Below are positions 24,846-34,046 of a stretch of DNA of 64,000 bases, piece after piece. Location of the stretch: the NCBI GenBank assembly GCA_963815965.1, contig CAWFIT010000004.1, positions 62,001 to 126,000 on the forward strand, in the 5' to 3' direction. The translations under genes were made by a program, and so were the position numbers. The stretch is from DASVFB01 sp963815965. Lineage in GTDB: Bacteria; Actinomycetota; Thermoleophilia; Gaiellales; Gaiellaceae. How positions within the stretch are numbered: the first letter of the stretch is position 1; each line of letters starts with the position of its first letter. Below the pieces are notes generated by a model. That model was not told the DNA's origin, did no database searches, and saw nothing but the letters and a program-made list of their open reading frames with translations.

Positions 24846-26480
24846 GTGCGCCGACTTTGCTTGGGGGTCCTGATCCTGCCGCTGCTCGTCCTGGCGCCGC
24901 CGATCAAGAGGGCGGCGTCCGACCCGTACCCGATTCCCTCGCCGCGGCCGACTGTGCCCGAGGCGAGGTATCTCTCGGTCTCCACCGACCATCCGTTCCT
25001 GCGCGATCGTCCGCTTCTCGCCACAGTCAGTCCGAACGGCGACGGCTACCGCGACTTCGTCGATTTCCGCTTCTTTCTGACCGCGGCTGCCCGCATCAAG
25101 GTCCAGGCGCAAACGACGCTGCGCACCTTCCAGAAGGTCGCGCAGCCGACGTGGTCGGTGCAGCGGCGGGCGACGCGAGGGTGGCAGACCGTTCGCTGGC
25201 GGCCGTCGCGTGACATCGACCCGACGACCTATGCCATCCTGCTGACGGTCTCGTCCGGAAGACAGAGCGTTCGCTACGGACGCGTGACGCGAGGCTCCAC
25301 CGACGCACCCGGGCCAATCGTCCGCGTGCTCGGGATCAGCGCCGCCTTCGACAAGTCGTCGTACGCGCCCGGCGAGACCGCTCAACTCACGGTGTCCAGC
25401 GACGCCGTCGGGCTCACGGTCCGCGTGGTCGACGTCGCCGGGTCGGAGGTGCAGCCGACCGTGAATCGCCTCGACGGTCCGGACGTCGTCGCGCCCAGTC
25501 ACTACCCGTGGGAGGCAAACCGCGACAACTCGGTGACGCTGCCGATCACGATCGGAGGCTGGAAACCGGGCGTGTACTTCGCCGCCCTTTCGAACGAGGC
25601 GGGGGACGTCGGCTACGCGCCGCTGATCGTTCGGGCACCGGCTCCGCACAGCCGCGTCGCGGTGCTCGTGCCCGACCAGACGTGGTCTGCGTACAACTTC
25701 TACGACGACGATCGCGACGGCTTTCCCGACACGTGGTACGCGGGCGGCTCGAGCATCCTTACGCTCGGGCGCCCGTTCGAGCACGCGGGAGTGCCGTGGC
25801 AGTTCGGCACCCAGATGTGGCCGTTCCTCCGCTGGGCGCGCCTGCACGCGGTGGAGGTGGACTTCCTCGCGGAGGCCGATGCCGTGAAACTCGGCGCGGC
25901 TCTTCCCGCCGACTACGACCTGATCGTCGTGCCGACGCACCTCGAGTACGTGACGGAGACGGAGTACGACGTGCTCCAGCACTACCGCGACGAGGGCGGC
26001 GACCTGATCTTCCTCGCGTCGAACGACCTCTACTGGAAAGTCGACATCGACGGCACGTCGATGCACAAGGTCGCGCGGTGGCGCGAGCTCGGTCGGCCGG
26101 AGTCGGCGCTGGTCGGAGCGCAGTACGCCGGCTCGAAGACCGGCGACGTGGCTCCGTATGTCGTCGCGGACTCGAGTGCGGCAGGTTGGGCGTTCGCAGG
26201 AACGGGTCTGACGCCGGCGGCGCTCTTCAGCTTCGCGGGCACGGAGTTCGACGTCACGACCGCCGCGTCGCCGCCGGGGACGCAGGTGCTCGCAACGGTG
26301 CGAACCGCGACTCATCGCGGTGAGATGACGTACTACGAGCTCGGCGCCGCAAAGGTGTTCGCGCCGGGCACGTTCTTCTCAGCGCGCCTGCTCCAGGCGC
26401 CGGAGTCGAGGCTGCTCGAGAACGTGTGGAACCAGTCGGATGCGCCGGACTTGTCGCCGCCCCAGCCCGCAGCTCGCTGA
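24846..26480 (+). CDS. Large secreted protein, dimethylformamidase-beta-like C-terminal half
   Basis: 544 residues with an N-terminal signal peptide (RRLCLGVLILPLLVLAPP). Residues 50-140 contain SPNGDGYRDFVDF, an Ig-like element seen in FlgD/gliding-type surface proteins. Residues 150-265 form a second beta domain with GETAQLTVSSDAVG. The C-terminal half (about 270-530) begins VLVPDQTWSAYNFYDDDRDG and contains DYDLIVVPTHLEYVTETEYDVLQHYRDEGG and LIFLASNDLYWKV. This resembles the N,N-dimethylformamidase beta C-terminal domain, a class I glutamine-amidotransferase-like fold without a visible nucleophile Cys. Enzymatic function not assured. Confidence 0.7.
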   Translation: MRRLCLGVLILPLLVLAPPIKRAASDPYPIPSPRPTVPEARYLSVSTDHPFLRDRPLLATVSPNGDGYRDFVDFRFFLTAAARIKVQAQTTLRTFQKVAQPTWSVQRRATRGWQTVRWRPSRDIDPTTYAILLTVSSGRQSVRYGRVTRGSTDAPGPIVRVLGISAAFDKSSYAPGETAQLTVSSDAVGLTVRVVDVAGSEVQPTVNRLDGPDVVAPSHYPWEANRDNSVTLPITIGGWKPGVYFAALSNEAGDVGYAPLIVRAPAPHSRVAVLVPDQTWSAYNFYDDDRDGFPDTWYAGGSSILTLGRPFEHAGVPWQFGTQMWPFLRWARLHAVEVDFLAEADAVKLGAALPADYDLIVVPTHLEYVTETEYDVLQHYRDEGGDLIFLASNDLYWKVDIDGTSMHKVARWRELGRPESALVGAQYAGSKTGDVAPYVVADSSAAGWAFAGTGLTPAALFSFAGTEFDVTTAASPPGTQVLATVRTATHRGEMTYYELGAAKVFAPGTFFSARLLQAPESRLLENVWNQSDAPDLSPPQPAAR

Positions 26481-26522
26481 CGAAGTTCCATCGACCTTCT
26501 ATGTCCGGTCCATGGATCGGCG
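26481..26522 (+). promoter_or_regulatory. Two-block conserved element A, upstream of the HAF-repeat protein
   Basis: Block 1 CGAAGTTCCATCGA and block 2 TC-C-ATGGATCGGCG, separated by 14 bases. The same two blocks with the same spacing stand at 35184-35225 in front of an unrelated gene. TCCAT and ATGGA are inverted relative to each other about two helical turns apart. Possible operator or alternative promoter. Confidence 0.5.
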
Positions 26523-26579
26523 GACGAGTCGCGCAGAGACTCGATCGAGACCTGATGTCGCCCATGAGAGGAGATCGAC

Positions 26580-28277
26580 ATGAAGGCTTCGAGACGAATC
26601 CTGCTCTGCGTGCTGGCGTTGACCAGCATCGGGCTCGTGTTCTCGGTGGGGGCGCAAGCGACGACGGGGCCTACGGTCCCGCCCGGACTGCTCCTCTGGA
26701 ACAAGCTCGGGAGCGCCGACGAGGTGACGCACAGCGAGTACGGACCTGACCTCGTCATGTTCAACTGCACGACCTTCGGCTGTGGACTCGACGTCCCGGG
26801 GACGCTCGGCTACCCGGCCGGGGTGAGCGGGGGTGCGGCGAGCATCACGGGAGGGCCGTACTTCCCCGGTGCGCGCGTGCACACGGCAGTCCTTCGCCAA
26901 TCGATCCTCAACCCCGAGCGCGGAGCGATCGAGGCGTGGTATCGGCAGACAAGCGATCCGGTGCCGTTCGCTCACAACCCGCATCGCATCTTCGGCGGTG
27001 CTTACAGCATTACCGGGATAGACGAGGCGAACCTGTTCAGCTGGGATCAGTTCGATTCCGGTAACCCACGGCTCCACTTCAGCCTCTTCTTCAACGTCGA
27101 GCCGCCGCCCTTCACCCCGGCGCACCTCGTCGGCGTGCATTCGCTCGTAGACGGCGGGGAGGGATACCGGATCTCGCAGTTCAACGGGAGTTGGATCCAC
27201 ATCGCCGGGGTGTGGGACCGCAGCGGCATCGCGGGCACGAGCGACACGATTCGCCTGTACGTGAACGGCGCCGTCGTCGCCACGTCGCACGATTCGAGTT
27301 GGGGCACGACCACGTGCGACAAGCGACTCGCGGGAACCGACAGGTGCTTCACGGACGTCGCGGGGTGCAACGACACGTGCGCAGACACCTTCGCGGTGGA
27401 CGAGCTCAAGCTGTGGGACTACGCGAAGACCGACTACACGGACGGCGGTGAGCCGGGGCATCCACCGGTACCTTCCCCTCACGACGAGCAGTTCACGACG
27501 ATGGACGCTCCGAACGCCACTAGTACGCAGGCCTTCGGGATCAACGCCGTGGGCGACGTCGTGGGAAGCTACTCCGACGGAGGGAACATTGCTCACGGAT
27601 TCGTGCTGCATCAGGGCACCTACTCGACGATCGACGATCCCAACGCGCTGCTTTGGACCCGAGCCTTTGGGATCAACCTGCAGGGCGATGTCGTGGGCTC
27701 GTATCTCGGCTGCGCGGTGCCGAACTGCACCTCGCCTCGGCTCTTCGGATTCCTGATGCACGACGGGACCTATATGACGATCGACGATCCCAATCCTGTC
27801 TTCAGCACCGACGCTCGGGGTATCAACGCGCTAGGCGATGTCGTCGGCACCTACCGCGATGGCGCCGGGAGCCACGGCTTCCTGCTTCACGACGGTCAGT
27901 ACACGACAATCGACCAGCCGAACTCGCTCGGATTCACAACCGCGTTGGGCATCAACGCTCAGCGCGATGTGGTCGGCAGCTATCGGGACGGTGCAGGCGT
28001 TCACGGTTACGTGCTGCATCAGGGAGCATTCACCACGATCGACCATCCAGCCGCCGCGAGCACCTCGGCCGTGGGCATCGACGAACGCGGTGACGTGGTC
28101 GGCACTTATCTGGACGCAACCGGACAACACGGGTTCGTGTTGGACCGCGACGGTTTCACGACGATCGATCCACACGGCGGCCGCTTCTTGACGGCTTCGG
28201 GCCTCAACGCGCGCGGGGACGTCGTCGGCACCTACTTCGACAGCATCCGGCAACACGGCTTTCTGCTTAGTCGCTGA
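26580..28277 (+). CDS. Secreted LamG-like plus HAF-repeat protein
   Basis: 565 residues; signal peptide 1-26 (SRRILLCVLALTSIGLVFSVG). Residues about 40-285 form a concanavalin/LamG-like domain (VHTAVLRQSILNPERGAIEAWYRQ, IHIAGVWDRSG, VNGAVVATSHD). From about 300, six tandem repeats of about 40 residues carry the HAF pattern G.N..GDVVG.Y.D..G..HGF.L..G..TTID, near residues 310, 350, 400, 440, 482 and 525. HAF repeats are typical of extracellular repeat proteins. Strong Shine-Dalgarno GAGAGGAG precedes the ATG. Function probably surface or extracellular binding. Confidence 0.8.
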   Translation: MKASRRILLCVLALTSIGLVFSVGAQATTGPTVPPGLLLWNKLGSADEVTHSEYGPDLVMFNCTTFGCGLDVPGTLGYPAGVSGGAASITGGPYFPGARVHTAVLRQSILNPERGAIEAWYRQTSDPVPFAHNPHRIFGGAYSITGIDEANLFSWDQFDSGNPRLHFSLFFNVEPPPFTPAHLVGVHSLVDGGEGYRISQFNGSWIHIAGVWDRSGIAGTSDTIRLYVNGAVVATSHDSSWGTTTCDKRLAGTDRCFTDVAGCNDTCADTFAVDELKLWDYAKTDYTDGGEPGHPPVPSPHDEQFTTMDAPNATSTQAFGINAVGDVVGSYSDGGNIAHGFVLHQGTYSTIDDPNALLWTRAFGINLQGDVVGSYLGCAVPNCTSPRLFGFLMHDGTYMTIDDPNPVFSTDARGINALGDVVGTYRDGAGSHGFLLHDGQYTTIDQPNSLGFTTALGINAQRDVVGSYRDGAGVHGYVLHQGAFTTIDHPAAASTSAVGIDERGDVVGTYLDATGQHGFVLDRDGFTTIDPHGGRFLTASGLNARGDVVGTYFDSIRQHGFLLSR

Positions 28278-28286
28278 GCTCAACGA

Positions 28287-28321
28287 CGAGAGAGGGCCCC
28301 CGAAAGAGGGGCCTTCTCTCG
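28287..28321 (+). terminator. Hairpin terminator after the HAF-repeat gene
   Basis: Stem of 14 bp with one G-T pair (CGAGAGAGGGCCCC against GGGGCCTTCTCTCG) and a short loop around GAAA, followed by TTTC. It lies between the stop at 28277 and the convergent acyl-CoA dehydrogenase stop at 28324, so it may serve both directions. Confidence 0.8.
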
Positions 28322-28323
28322 TT

Positions 28324-29457
28324 TCAGAGCCCAAGATGCCGCGCGATGACCATGCGCTGGACTTCGTTCGTGCCTTCGCCGATCTCGAGGATCTTCTGGT
28401 CGCGGTAGAGCCGCGCGATCGCTGACTCCTCCATGTAGCCGTAGCCGCCGTGCATTTGCAGCGCCGCGTTCGCGACGCGGTTGGACAGCTCGCCGGTGTA
28501 GAGCTTGGCCATCGCCGCCTCGCGCGCGAAGTCGCGTCCCTCGTCCTTCAGCCACGCCGCCTTGTAGACGAGCGCGCGGCCGGCTTCGATCTCTGTCGCC
28601 ATGTCGGCAAGGCGGAACTGCACGGCCTGGAACTTCGCGATCGGCTTGCCGAACTGCTCCCGCTCCTGCGCGTACGCGTACGCGAGGTCGTAGGCGCCCT
28701 GGGCGAGTCCCACGCCCATCGCCGCGACCGAGATGCGGCCGCCGTCGAGGATCTGAAGGAACTGCTGGAAGCCTTCGCCGCGCGGCCCGAGCAGGTTCTG
28801 CTCAGGGACGGCGCAGTTCTCGAACGAGAGCTCTCGCGTGTCGGACGAGCGCCAGCCGAGCTTGTGCATCGGCGGCGAGATCGTGTAGCCAGGAGTGCCG
28901 TTCGCGACGATGATGTTCGAGATCTCCTCGTCACCTGTGCGCGCAGTGATCATCACGCACGCCGTGATGTCGGTGCCGGCGTTCGTGATGAAGATCTTGG
29001 AGCCGTTGACGATCCACTGACCGTCGCGCAGCTCCGCAGTCGTGCGCGTCGCGCCCGCGTCCGAGCCGGCTCCCGGCTCGGTCAGGCCGAACGCCGCGAG
29101 CTTGCGTCCCGATGCGAGATCGGGGAGCCACTGCCGCTTCTGCTCCTCGTTGCCGAAGTAGTAGATCGGCAGCGTGCCGAGCGAGTGGTGCGCCGCGAGC
29201 GTGATCGCCAGCGACGAATCGATCCGCGTCAGCTCCTCGACGACGATCGCGTACGCGAGCGTGTCCGCGCCCGATCCGCCGTACTCCTCCGGGATCGTCA
29301 TGCCCATGAGACCGAGAGACGCCAGCTCCGCAACGAGGTCGTAGGGGAAACGCTGATCGCGGTCGAGCTCCGCCGCGACCGGCGCGACTCGATCGCGCGC
29401 GAATTCGCGCACGGTCTCGCGGACGAGCTGCTGCTCCTCGGTGAGGTCGAAGTTCAA
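28324..29457 (-). CDS. Acyl-CoA dehydrogenase (isovaleryl-CoA dehydrogenase-like)
   Basis: 377 residues. FAD enzyme with family segments AFGLTEPGAGSDAGATRTTAEL, LGPRGEGFQQFLQILDGGRISVAAMGVG, and a C-terminal LQMHGGYGYMEESAIARLYRDQKILEIGEGTNEVQ, where the catalytic Glu region lies. The neighbours (biotin carboxylase, carboxyltransferase, enoyl-CoA hydratase) point to isovaleryl-CoA oxidation in leucine breakdown; substrate is inferred from context. ATG start overlaps the aminopeptidase stop by four bases. Confidence 0.88.
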   Translation of the reverse strand: MNFDLTEEQQLVRETVREFARDRVAPVAAELDRDQRFPYDLVAELASLGLMGMTIPEEYGGSGADTLAYAIVVEELTRIDSSLAITLAAHHSLGTLPIYYFGNEEQKRQWLPDLASGRKLAAFGLTEPGAGSDAGATRTTAELRDGQWIVNGSKIFITNAGTDITACVMITARTGDEEISNIIVANGTPGYTISPPMHKLGWRSSDTRELSFENCAVPEQNLLGPRGEGFQQFLQILDGGRISVAAMGVGLAQGAYDLAYAYAQEREQFGKPIAKFQAVQFRLADMATEIEAGRALVYKAAWLKDEGRDFAREAAMAKLYTGELSNRVANAALQMHGGYGYMEESAIARLYRDQKILEIGEGTNEVQRMVIARHLGL

Positions 29458-30897
29458 GCTGCGAGTTGCGTTCCGAGCTCGGCGATCAGCCTCACGCCGT
29501 AGCCGCTACCGCCCGGCTGCCACAGGTAGTCGCCGCGCGCCCGGTTGAGGAACGCAGGTCCGGCGATGTCGAGGTGCGCCCACGGCCCGTCGCCGGAGAA
29601 CTCCTTCAGGAACTCCGCGGCGAGCACCGCGCCGGCTTCGCGCAGGTCGGACGAGTTCTTCATGTCCGCGTACCTCGAATCGACGTAGCGGCGGTAGCGC
29701 GGATGGAGCGGGAAGCGCCAGAGATGGTCACCGCTGGCGCGCGCCGCGGAGAGGATCACGTCCGCCCAAGCGTCGTCGTTGGCAAAGAACCCCGCGTAGA
29801 AGTCGCCGAGCGCGACCGCCATGGCGCCGGTCAGCGTCGCGAGGTCCATCACGTGCGTCGCACCCTGCTCGCGTGCGTACCAGAGCGCGTCCGCGAGCAC
29901 GAGTCTTCCCTCCGCGTCGGTGTTCGTGATCTCGATCGTCTTGCCGTTCGCCGCCGTGAGCACGTCGCCCGGGCGATAGGCGTGGCCGCTCGGCATGTTC
30001 TCCGTCGCCGCGACGACGGTGACGACGCGCAGCGGCAGCCCGAGGTCGGCGATCGCGCAGATGCCCGCGACGACCGCAGCGCCGCCGGACATGTCGCCCT
30101 TCATGTCCTCCATGCTCAACGACGGCTTGAGCGAGATGCCGCCCGTGTCGAACGTGATCCCCTTGCCGACGAGCCCGAGCGTGACCTCTGCCTTGGCGTC
30201 CGCGGGCTCGTAGCGCATCACGATCAGGCGTGGATCGTTGTGCGAGCCCTGTGCGACGCCGGCGAAAGCGCCCATGCCGAGCTCGACGATCTGCTTGCGT
30301 CCGAGCGCCTCGACCTCGACGCCGGCAGGCGCCAGTTCCGACGCACGTTCGGCGAGTCGTTCGGGCGTCATTTCGTTCGGCGGGGCGTTCGAGAGATCGC
30401 GGGCATTGTTTGCCCAGCCCGCAACCTGTGCCGCGCGCGCCGCCTCGTCCGTCGCGGCGTCGTCTCCTCCGACGATCACGAGACGCTCGAAAGTCCTTTC
30501 GATCTCCGGTGTCGCGCGACCGCCACTTGCGCGTGTCGTACGCCGCGAGCACGAGCCCGTCCGCCGCGGCCCGCGCCTGCTCGCTCGCATCGAGGGCAAG
30601 CCACGGATTGACGAAGTAAGCGAGCGTCCCGCCGACTCGCCGTGTCTGGCGGACTGCGCCTGCCACCGCGGTGCGCACCGCGTCGGCGTCCGCGAGCTTG
30701 CCGAGCCCCCCGACCGCGAGCCGGGTGCCGTCCGTGTGGAACACCGTCGTGTGGGCGAACTCCGTGCTCGCCTCGCCGCTCGAGATCAGCTCGGCGACGC
30801 GTGGGTCTGCGCCGGGCGGCGGCTCGCCTCCCTCCGCGACGGGAACGACGAGGACGTCGGCATCGACGTTCTCGGCGTTCTGTGCCTCGACGTGCAT
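29454..30897 (-). pseudogene. pepA: Leucyl aminopeptidase, frameshifted
   Basis: Cytosol M17 aminopeptidase. The N-terminal macro-like domain runs from ATG 30897 (MHVEAQNAENVDADVLVVPV) to about residue 125. The catalytic domain continues in another frame from about 30520 to 29454 and has both metal-binding sets: GKGITFDTGGISLKPS with EDMKGDMSGGAAV, and NTDAEGRLVLADAL. One extra base inside 30511-30520 separates the frames (expected junction near KWRS-ATPEIERTF). The two parts together give a normal-length PepA of about 480 residues, so the gene is otherwise complete. It may be a sequencing error rather than a real lesion. Confidence 0.85.
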
Positions 30898-30906
30898 CGC
30901 CGCGCG

Positions 30907-30912
30907 ATGCTA
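30907..30912 (-). promoter_or_regulatory. Putative -10 hexamer of pepA
   Basis: Minus-strand TAGCAT, 9 bases before the pepA ATG. Its back is 4 bases from the plus-strand -10 of the MFS gene. Confidence 0.45.
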
Positions 30913-30916
30913 GCGG

Positions 30917-30922
30917 TAGCGT
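30917..30922 (+). promoter_or_regulatory. Putative -10 hexamer of the Fsr-like MFS gene
   Basis: TAGCGT ends 7 bases before the GTG at 30930. Together with the minus-strand hexamer it makes a compact divergent promoter. Confidence 0.45.
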
Positions 30923-30929
30923 TGACATC

Positions 30930-32109
30930 GTGCGCGCGGGGATCCACAAAGGTGCGATGTCGGCTCTCGCGGGTGGCCATCTCGGGACTGACTTCGCGAA
31001 CGGTTCGCTGCCCGCGCTGCTGCCGTTTCTGACCGACAGCTTTTCGCTCTCTTACACGCTTGCCGCGGGCCTGATGCTCGCCTCGGCGGCCTCCTCGTCG
31101 CTCGTGCAGCCGTTCTTCGGCCTGTGGTCCGACCGGCACGGCGCGAGCTGGCTGCTGCCCACCGGCGTCGCGATCGCCGGTGTGGGGATCGGGCTAGCCG
31201 CCGCCGCGCCGTCGTACTGGCTCGTCCTCGTGTTCGTCGTCGTCTCCGGTCTCGGTGTTGCGGCCTATCACCCCGAGGGCTCGAAGTTCGCCGCCTACGC
31301 GAGCGGCACCAAGCGTGCGAGCGGCATGAGCGCATTCGCGATCGGCGGCAACATCGGCTTCGCGCTCGGGCCGATCGTCGCAACGTCGCTCGTGCTCTGG
31401 CTCGGACTGCGCGGCGGGCTGCTGCTCGCCCTGCCGCCGCTCGCGATCGCTGTGACCCTTTTCGTGCTGCTGCCATTCTTGCGCACGTTCGTGCCGGAAC
31501 GGTCGGTCGCCCGTCGCACCGCCGGCGAGGACCGTCCGGGCCCGCTGACCATCCTGCTCGCGGTGATCGGCTTCCGCAGCCTCGCATGGTGGGGCCTGCT
31601 GACCTTCGTCCCGCTATGGGAAGTGTCGCTCGGGCACTCGAAGGCGTACGGCAACCACCTGCTGGCGCTGATGCTCCTCGTCGGAGGGCTCGGCACGATC
31701 GTCGTCGGACCGCTCGCGGACCGCTTCGGGAGGCGCCCTGTGCTCATCGCGTCACTCGCGGCAGCGGCGCCGCTGATTCTCGTCTTCGTCGTCGTCGGAG
31801 GCGCTGTCGGCGCGATTGCGCTTGCGCTTACGGGCATCACCGTGGTCGGCACGTTCGGTCTGACGATGGTGATGGCGCAGGAGTACCTGCCGCAGCACAT
31901 CGGACTGGCCTCCGGGTTGTCGATCGGATTCTCGATCGGCCTCGGCGGCATCGCCGCGCTCGGCCTCGGTGCGCTTGCCGACGCGGTCGACCTTGCAGGC
32001 GGCGCTCTACGTGAGTGCGGCCGCGCCGCTCGCGGCGCTCGCGTTGACGCTGCTGCTTCCGTCGACGCGAACACGACGGCAGTTCGAGCCTGAGATCGCA
32101 GTCCCGTAG
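30930..32109 (+). pseudogene. MFS transporter of the fosmidomycin-resistance type, frameshifted near the 3' end
   Basis: Twelve-helix MFS protein. The segment YHPEGSKFAAYASGTKRASGMSAFAIGGNIGFALGP is diagnostic of the Fsr family. MFS loop motif GLWSDRHGASWLLPTG. One extra base in 31991-31999 (CCTTGCAGG) shifts the last 35 codons; the corrected end reads LYVSAAAPLAALALTLLLPS and stops at 32109, while the uncorrected frame ends at 32093. The corrected protein is about 392 residues, a usual length. Substrate unknown. Confidence 0.8.
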
Positions 32110-32115
32110 TAGGGT
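32110..32115 (+). promoter_or_regulatory. Putative -10 hexamer of the SCP2-like gene
   Basis: TAGGGT ends 9 bases before the ATG at 32125; no Shine-Dalgarno sequence is visible. Confidence 0.4.
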
Positions 32116-32124
32116 CTCCGCGCG

Positions 32125-32433
32125 ATGGCCGAATCGACACGCGAATTCTTCGAGGGGCTGCCCGGGCGGGCGGACGCGTCCAAGCTTGCGGGGATGACCA
32201 ACAGCTACGTCTTCGACATCGAGGGCTCCGGAACGTGGTTCGTCGCGGTCCAGGACGGTGCGATCACCGTGCGGGACGGCGAAGGCGAGGCGGACTGCAC
32301 GATCTCGGCGACCGAGGAGAACTTCGAGAAGATCCTCAGCGGCGAGCAGAACGCCACCTCCGCCTACATGACGGGCAAGCTCAAAATCAAGGGCGACATG
32401 GGCGCGGCCATGAAGCTCCAGAAGCTCTTCTAG
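32125..32433 (+). CDS. SCP2 sterol-carrier-domain protein
   Basis: 102 residues, one SCP2 domain. The pattern DCTISATEENFEKILSGEQNATSAYMTGKLKIKGDMGAAMKLQKLF is characteristic; the hydrophobic tunnel typically binds fatty acyl-CoA or other lipids. It ends 4 bases into the convergent carboxylase gene, in a region of fatty/branched-chain acyl-CoA metabolism, which fits lipid binding. Confidence 0.9.
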   Translation: MAESTREFFEGLPGRADASKLAGMTNSYVFDIEGSGTWFVAVQDGAITVRDGEGEADCTISATEENFEKILSGEQNATSAYMTGKLKIKGDMGAAMKLQKLF

Positions 32434-34046
32434 TCCTCGAGCTCGACGAGCACGGCGCCGCCCGCGACTCGATCGCCTTCGGCGACGTTGACGGTTCTCA
32501 CGACTGCGTCGTAAGGCGCTGTCAGCGGCGTTTCCATCTTCATCGCTTCGAGGACGAGCAGCGCCTGGCGCGCCTGCACGTGGTCGCCGGGCGCGACGAG
32601 CACCTTGATCACCGTGCCGGGCATCGGTGCCGTGACGCCGCTCTCGCCGCGCGCGCCTGCGTGGTCGTGCGCGAGAGCATCCACGTCCGGCGGTGGGGCC
32701 GGCGGCGGAGCGGGGAGGTTGAGGCGCCAAGCACCGTGCCACTCGGGGCGAGCCTGGCGGACAGGCGGCCGCGAGAGTGGCGGGTGCTCTACGAGGAAGG
32801 CTGTCGTGGTACGCCCCGCGCGGACGTCCGGGTGCGCGACGAGCCAGCGCAGGAAGGGCAGGTTCGTCGTCAGGCCCTCGACGACCGTGTCGGCGAGCGC
32901 AGCTTCGAGCCGGTCGAGCGCGTCCTCCCGCGTCGGGCCGTGCGCGATCAACTTCGCGAGCAACGGGTCATACGCGAGTGCGACCTCGTCGCCCTCCGCT
33001 ATTCCCGCGTCGACGCGGATCGAGCCCGGCAGGACGAGCCGCGTGATCCGGCCGCCTTGCGGTAGGAACGTGCGCGGATCCTCCGCGTACAGGCGGACCT
33101 CGACAGCATGGCCATGTCCCGAGTCCTGGACTGGGGACATGGCCTGGCCGGACGCGATGCGTAGCTGCTCCGCGACGAGGTCGAGGCCCGTGACGAGCTC
33201 CGTAACGGGATGCTCCACCTGAATGCGGCCGTTCAGCTCGAGGAAGAAGAAATCGCGCCCGTCGAGCATGAACTCGGCCGTGCCGGCGCTCGTGTAGCCG
33301 ATCGCGCGGGCGAACCGGACGGCCGCGTCGCTCATCGCCGCACGCAGCGTCGGATCGACTGCAGGCGAGGGTGACTCCTCGAGCACCTTCTGGTAGCGCC
33401 GCTGGATCGAGCAGTCGCGCTCGCCTAGTGAAACGACGCTTCCGTGCGAGTCGCCGAGCAACTGGATCTCGACGTGTCGCGGGCGCTCGACGTATCGCTC
33501 GGCGAAGACGCGATCGTCGCCGAACGCGGCCTTCGCCTCACGCCGCGCGGCGGCGAGCGCATCCTCGAGCTCCTCTCGCGCGCGCACGACACGCATGCCG
33601 CGACCGCCGCCGCCGGCCGCAGCCTTGAGGAGCAGCGGGAATCCGAGCTCGTCCGGTTCGCCGCTCTCCACGACCGGCACGCCCGCCTCGCGCGCGATCC
33701 GTTTCGCCTCGAGCTTGTCGCCGCCGGCGCGCAGCGCCTCCGGAGACGGGCCGACCCACACGAGCTCCGCCGCGCCGATCGCCTCGGCGAAGTCCGCGTT
33801 CTCGGCCAGGAAGCCGTAGCCCGGATGAATCGCATCTGCTCCGGACTGCTTTGCGGCGCGCACGTGCTCTTCCGAGCGCAGGTAGCCCGCGATCTCGATC
33901 GTCTCGTCCGCATCCCGTGCGTGAAGCGACTCGCGGTCGTCGGGCGCGACCACCGCGACGGTCGCGATGCCGAGCGTCCGGCACGTCCGGAAAATGCGCA
34001 GCGCGATCTCGCCGCGGTTGGCTACGAGGAGCTTACGGATCTCCAC
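32430..34046 (-). CDS. Acyl-CoA carboxylase alpha subunit (biotin carboxylase-BCCP)
   Basis: 538 residues. Biotin carboxylase 1-445: IRKLLVANRGEIALRI, the ATP-grasp glycine loop KAAAGGGGRGMRVVR, and the active-site FLELNGRIQVEHPVTE. The C-terminal biotin carrier domain has the biotinylated Lys in VLEAMKMETPLTAP (residues about 490-520). It is short for the family, with a reduced BT linker region. With the carboxyltransferase at 38801 it most likely forms methylcrotonyl-CoA carboxylase; this is inference from the partner's sequence. GTG start at 34046 gives VEIRKLLVANRGE; upstream sequence belongs to the MFS gene. A palindromic repeat is embedded near residue 305. Confidence 0.9.
   Translation of the reverse strand: MEIRKLLVANRGEIALRIFRTCRTLGIATVAVVAPDDRESLHARDADETIEIAGYLRSEEHVRAAKQSGADAIHPGYGFLAENADFAEAIGAAELVWVGPSPEALRAGGDKLEAKRIAREAGVPVVESGEPDELGFPLLLKAAAGGGGRGMRVVRAREELEDALAAARREAKAAFGDDRVFAERYVERPRHVEIQLLGDSHGSVVSLGERDCSIQRRYQKVLEESPSPAVDPTLRAAMSDAAVRFARAIGYTSAGTAEFMLDGRDFFFLELNGRIQVEHPVTELVTGLDLVAEQLRIASGQAMSPVQDSGHGHAVEVRLYAEDPRTFLPQGGRITRLVLPGSIRVDAGIAEGDEVALAYDPLLAKLIAHGPTREDALDRLEAALADTVVEGLTTNLPFLRWLVAHPDVRAGRTTTAFLVEHPPLSRPPVRQARPEWHGAWRLNLPAPPPAPPPDVDALAHDHAGARGESGVTAPMPGTVIKVLVAPGDHVQARQALLVLEAMKMETPLTAPYDAVVRTVNVAEGDRVAGGAVLVELED
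33110..33144 (-). repeat. Intragenic palindromic repeat, copy 4 (in the carboxylase alpha gene)
   Basis: Complete 25-base copy at 33115-33139 with outer arms TGTCCC and GGGACA and inner arms AGTCC and GGACT. Here the symmetry extends to 35 bases through flanking GGCCA/TGGCC. On the coding strand it is read as AMSPVQDSGHG, in the same orientation and with the same peptide as copies 2 and 3. It stands where other biotin carboxylases have a variable loop before RGHAIE.R.YAE. Confidence 0.88.

Noticed and set aside
28283..28325. The hairpin after the HAF-repeat gene as a repeat element rather than a terminator.
   Set aside because: Its position between two convergent stops, G+C-rich stem and following T-run fit a terminator; no second copy was seen.
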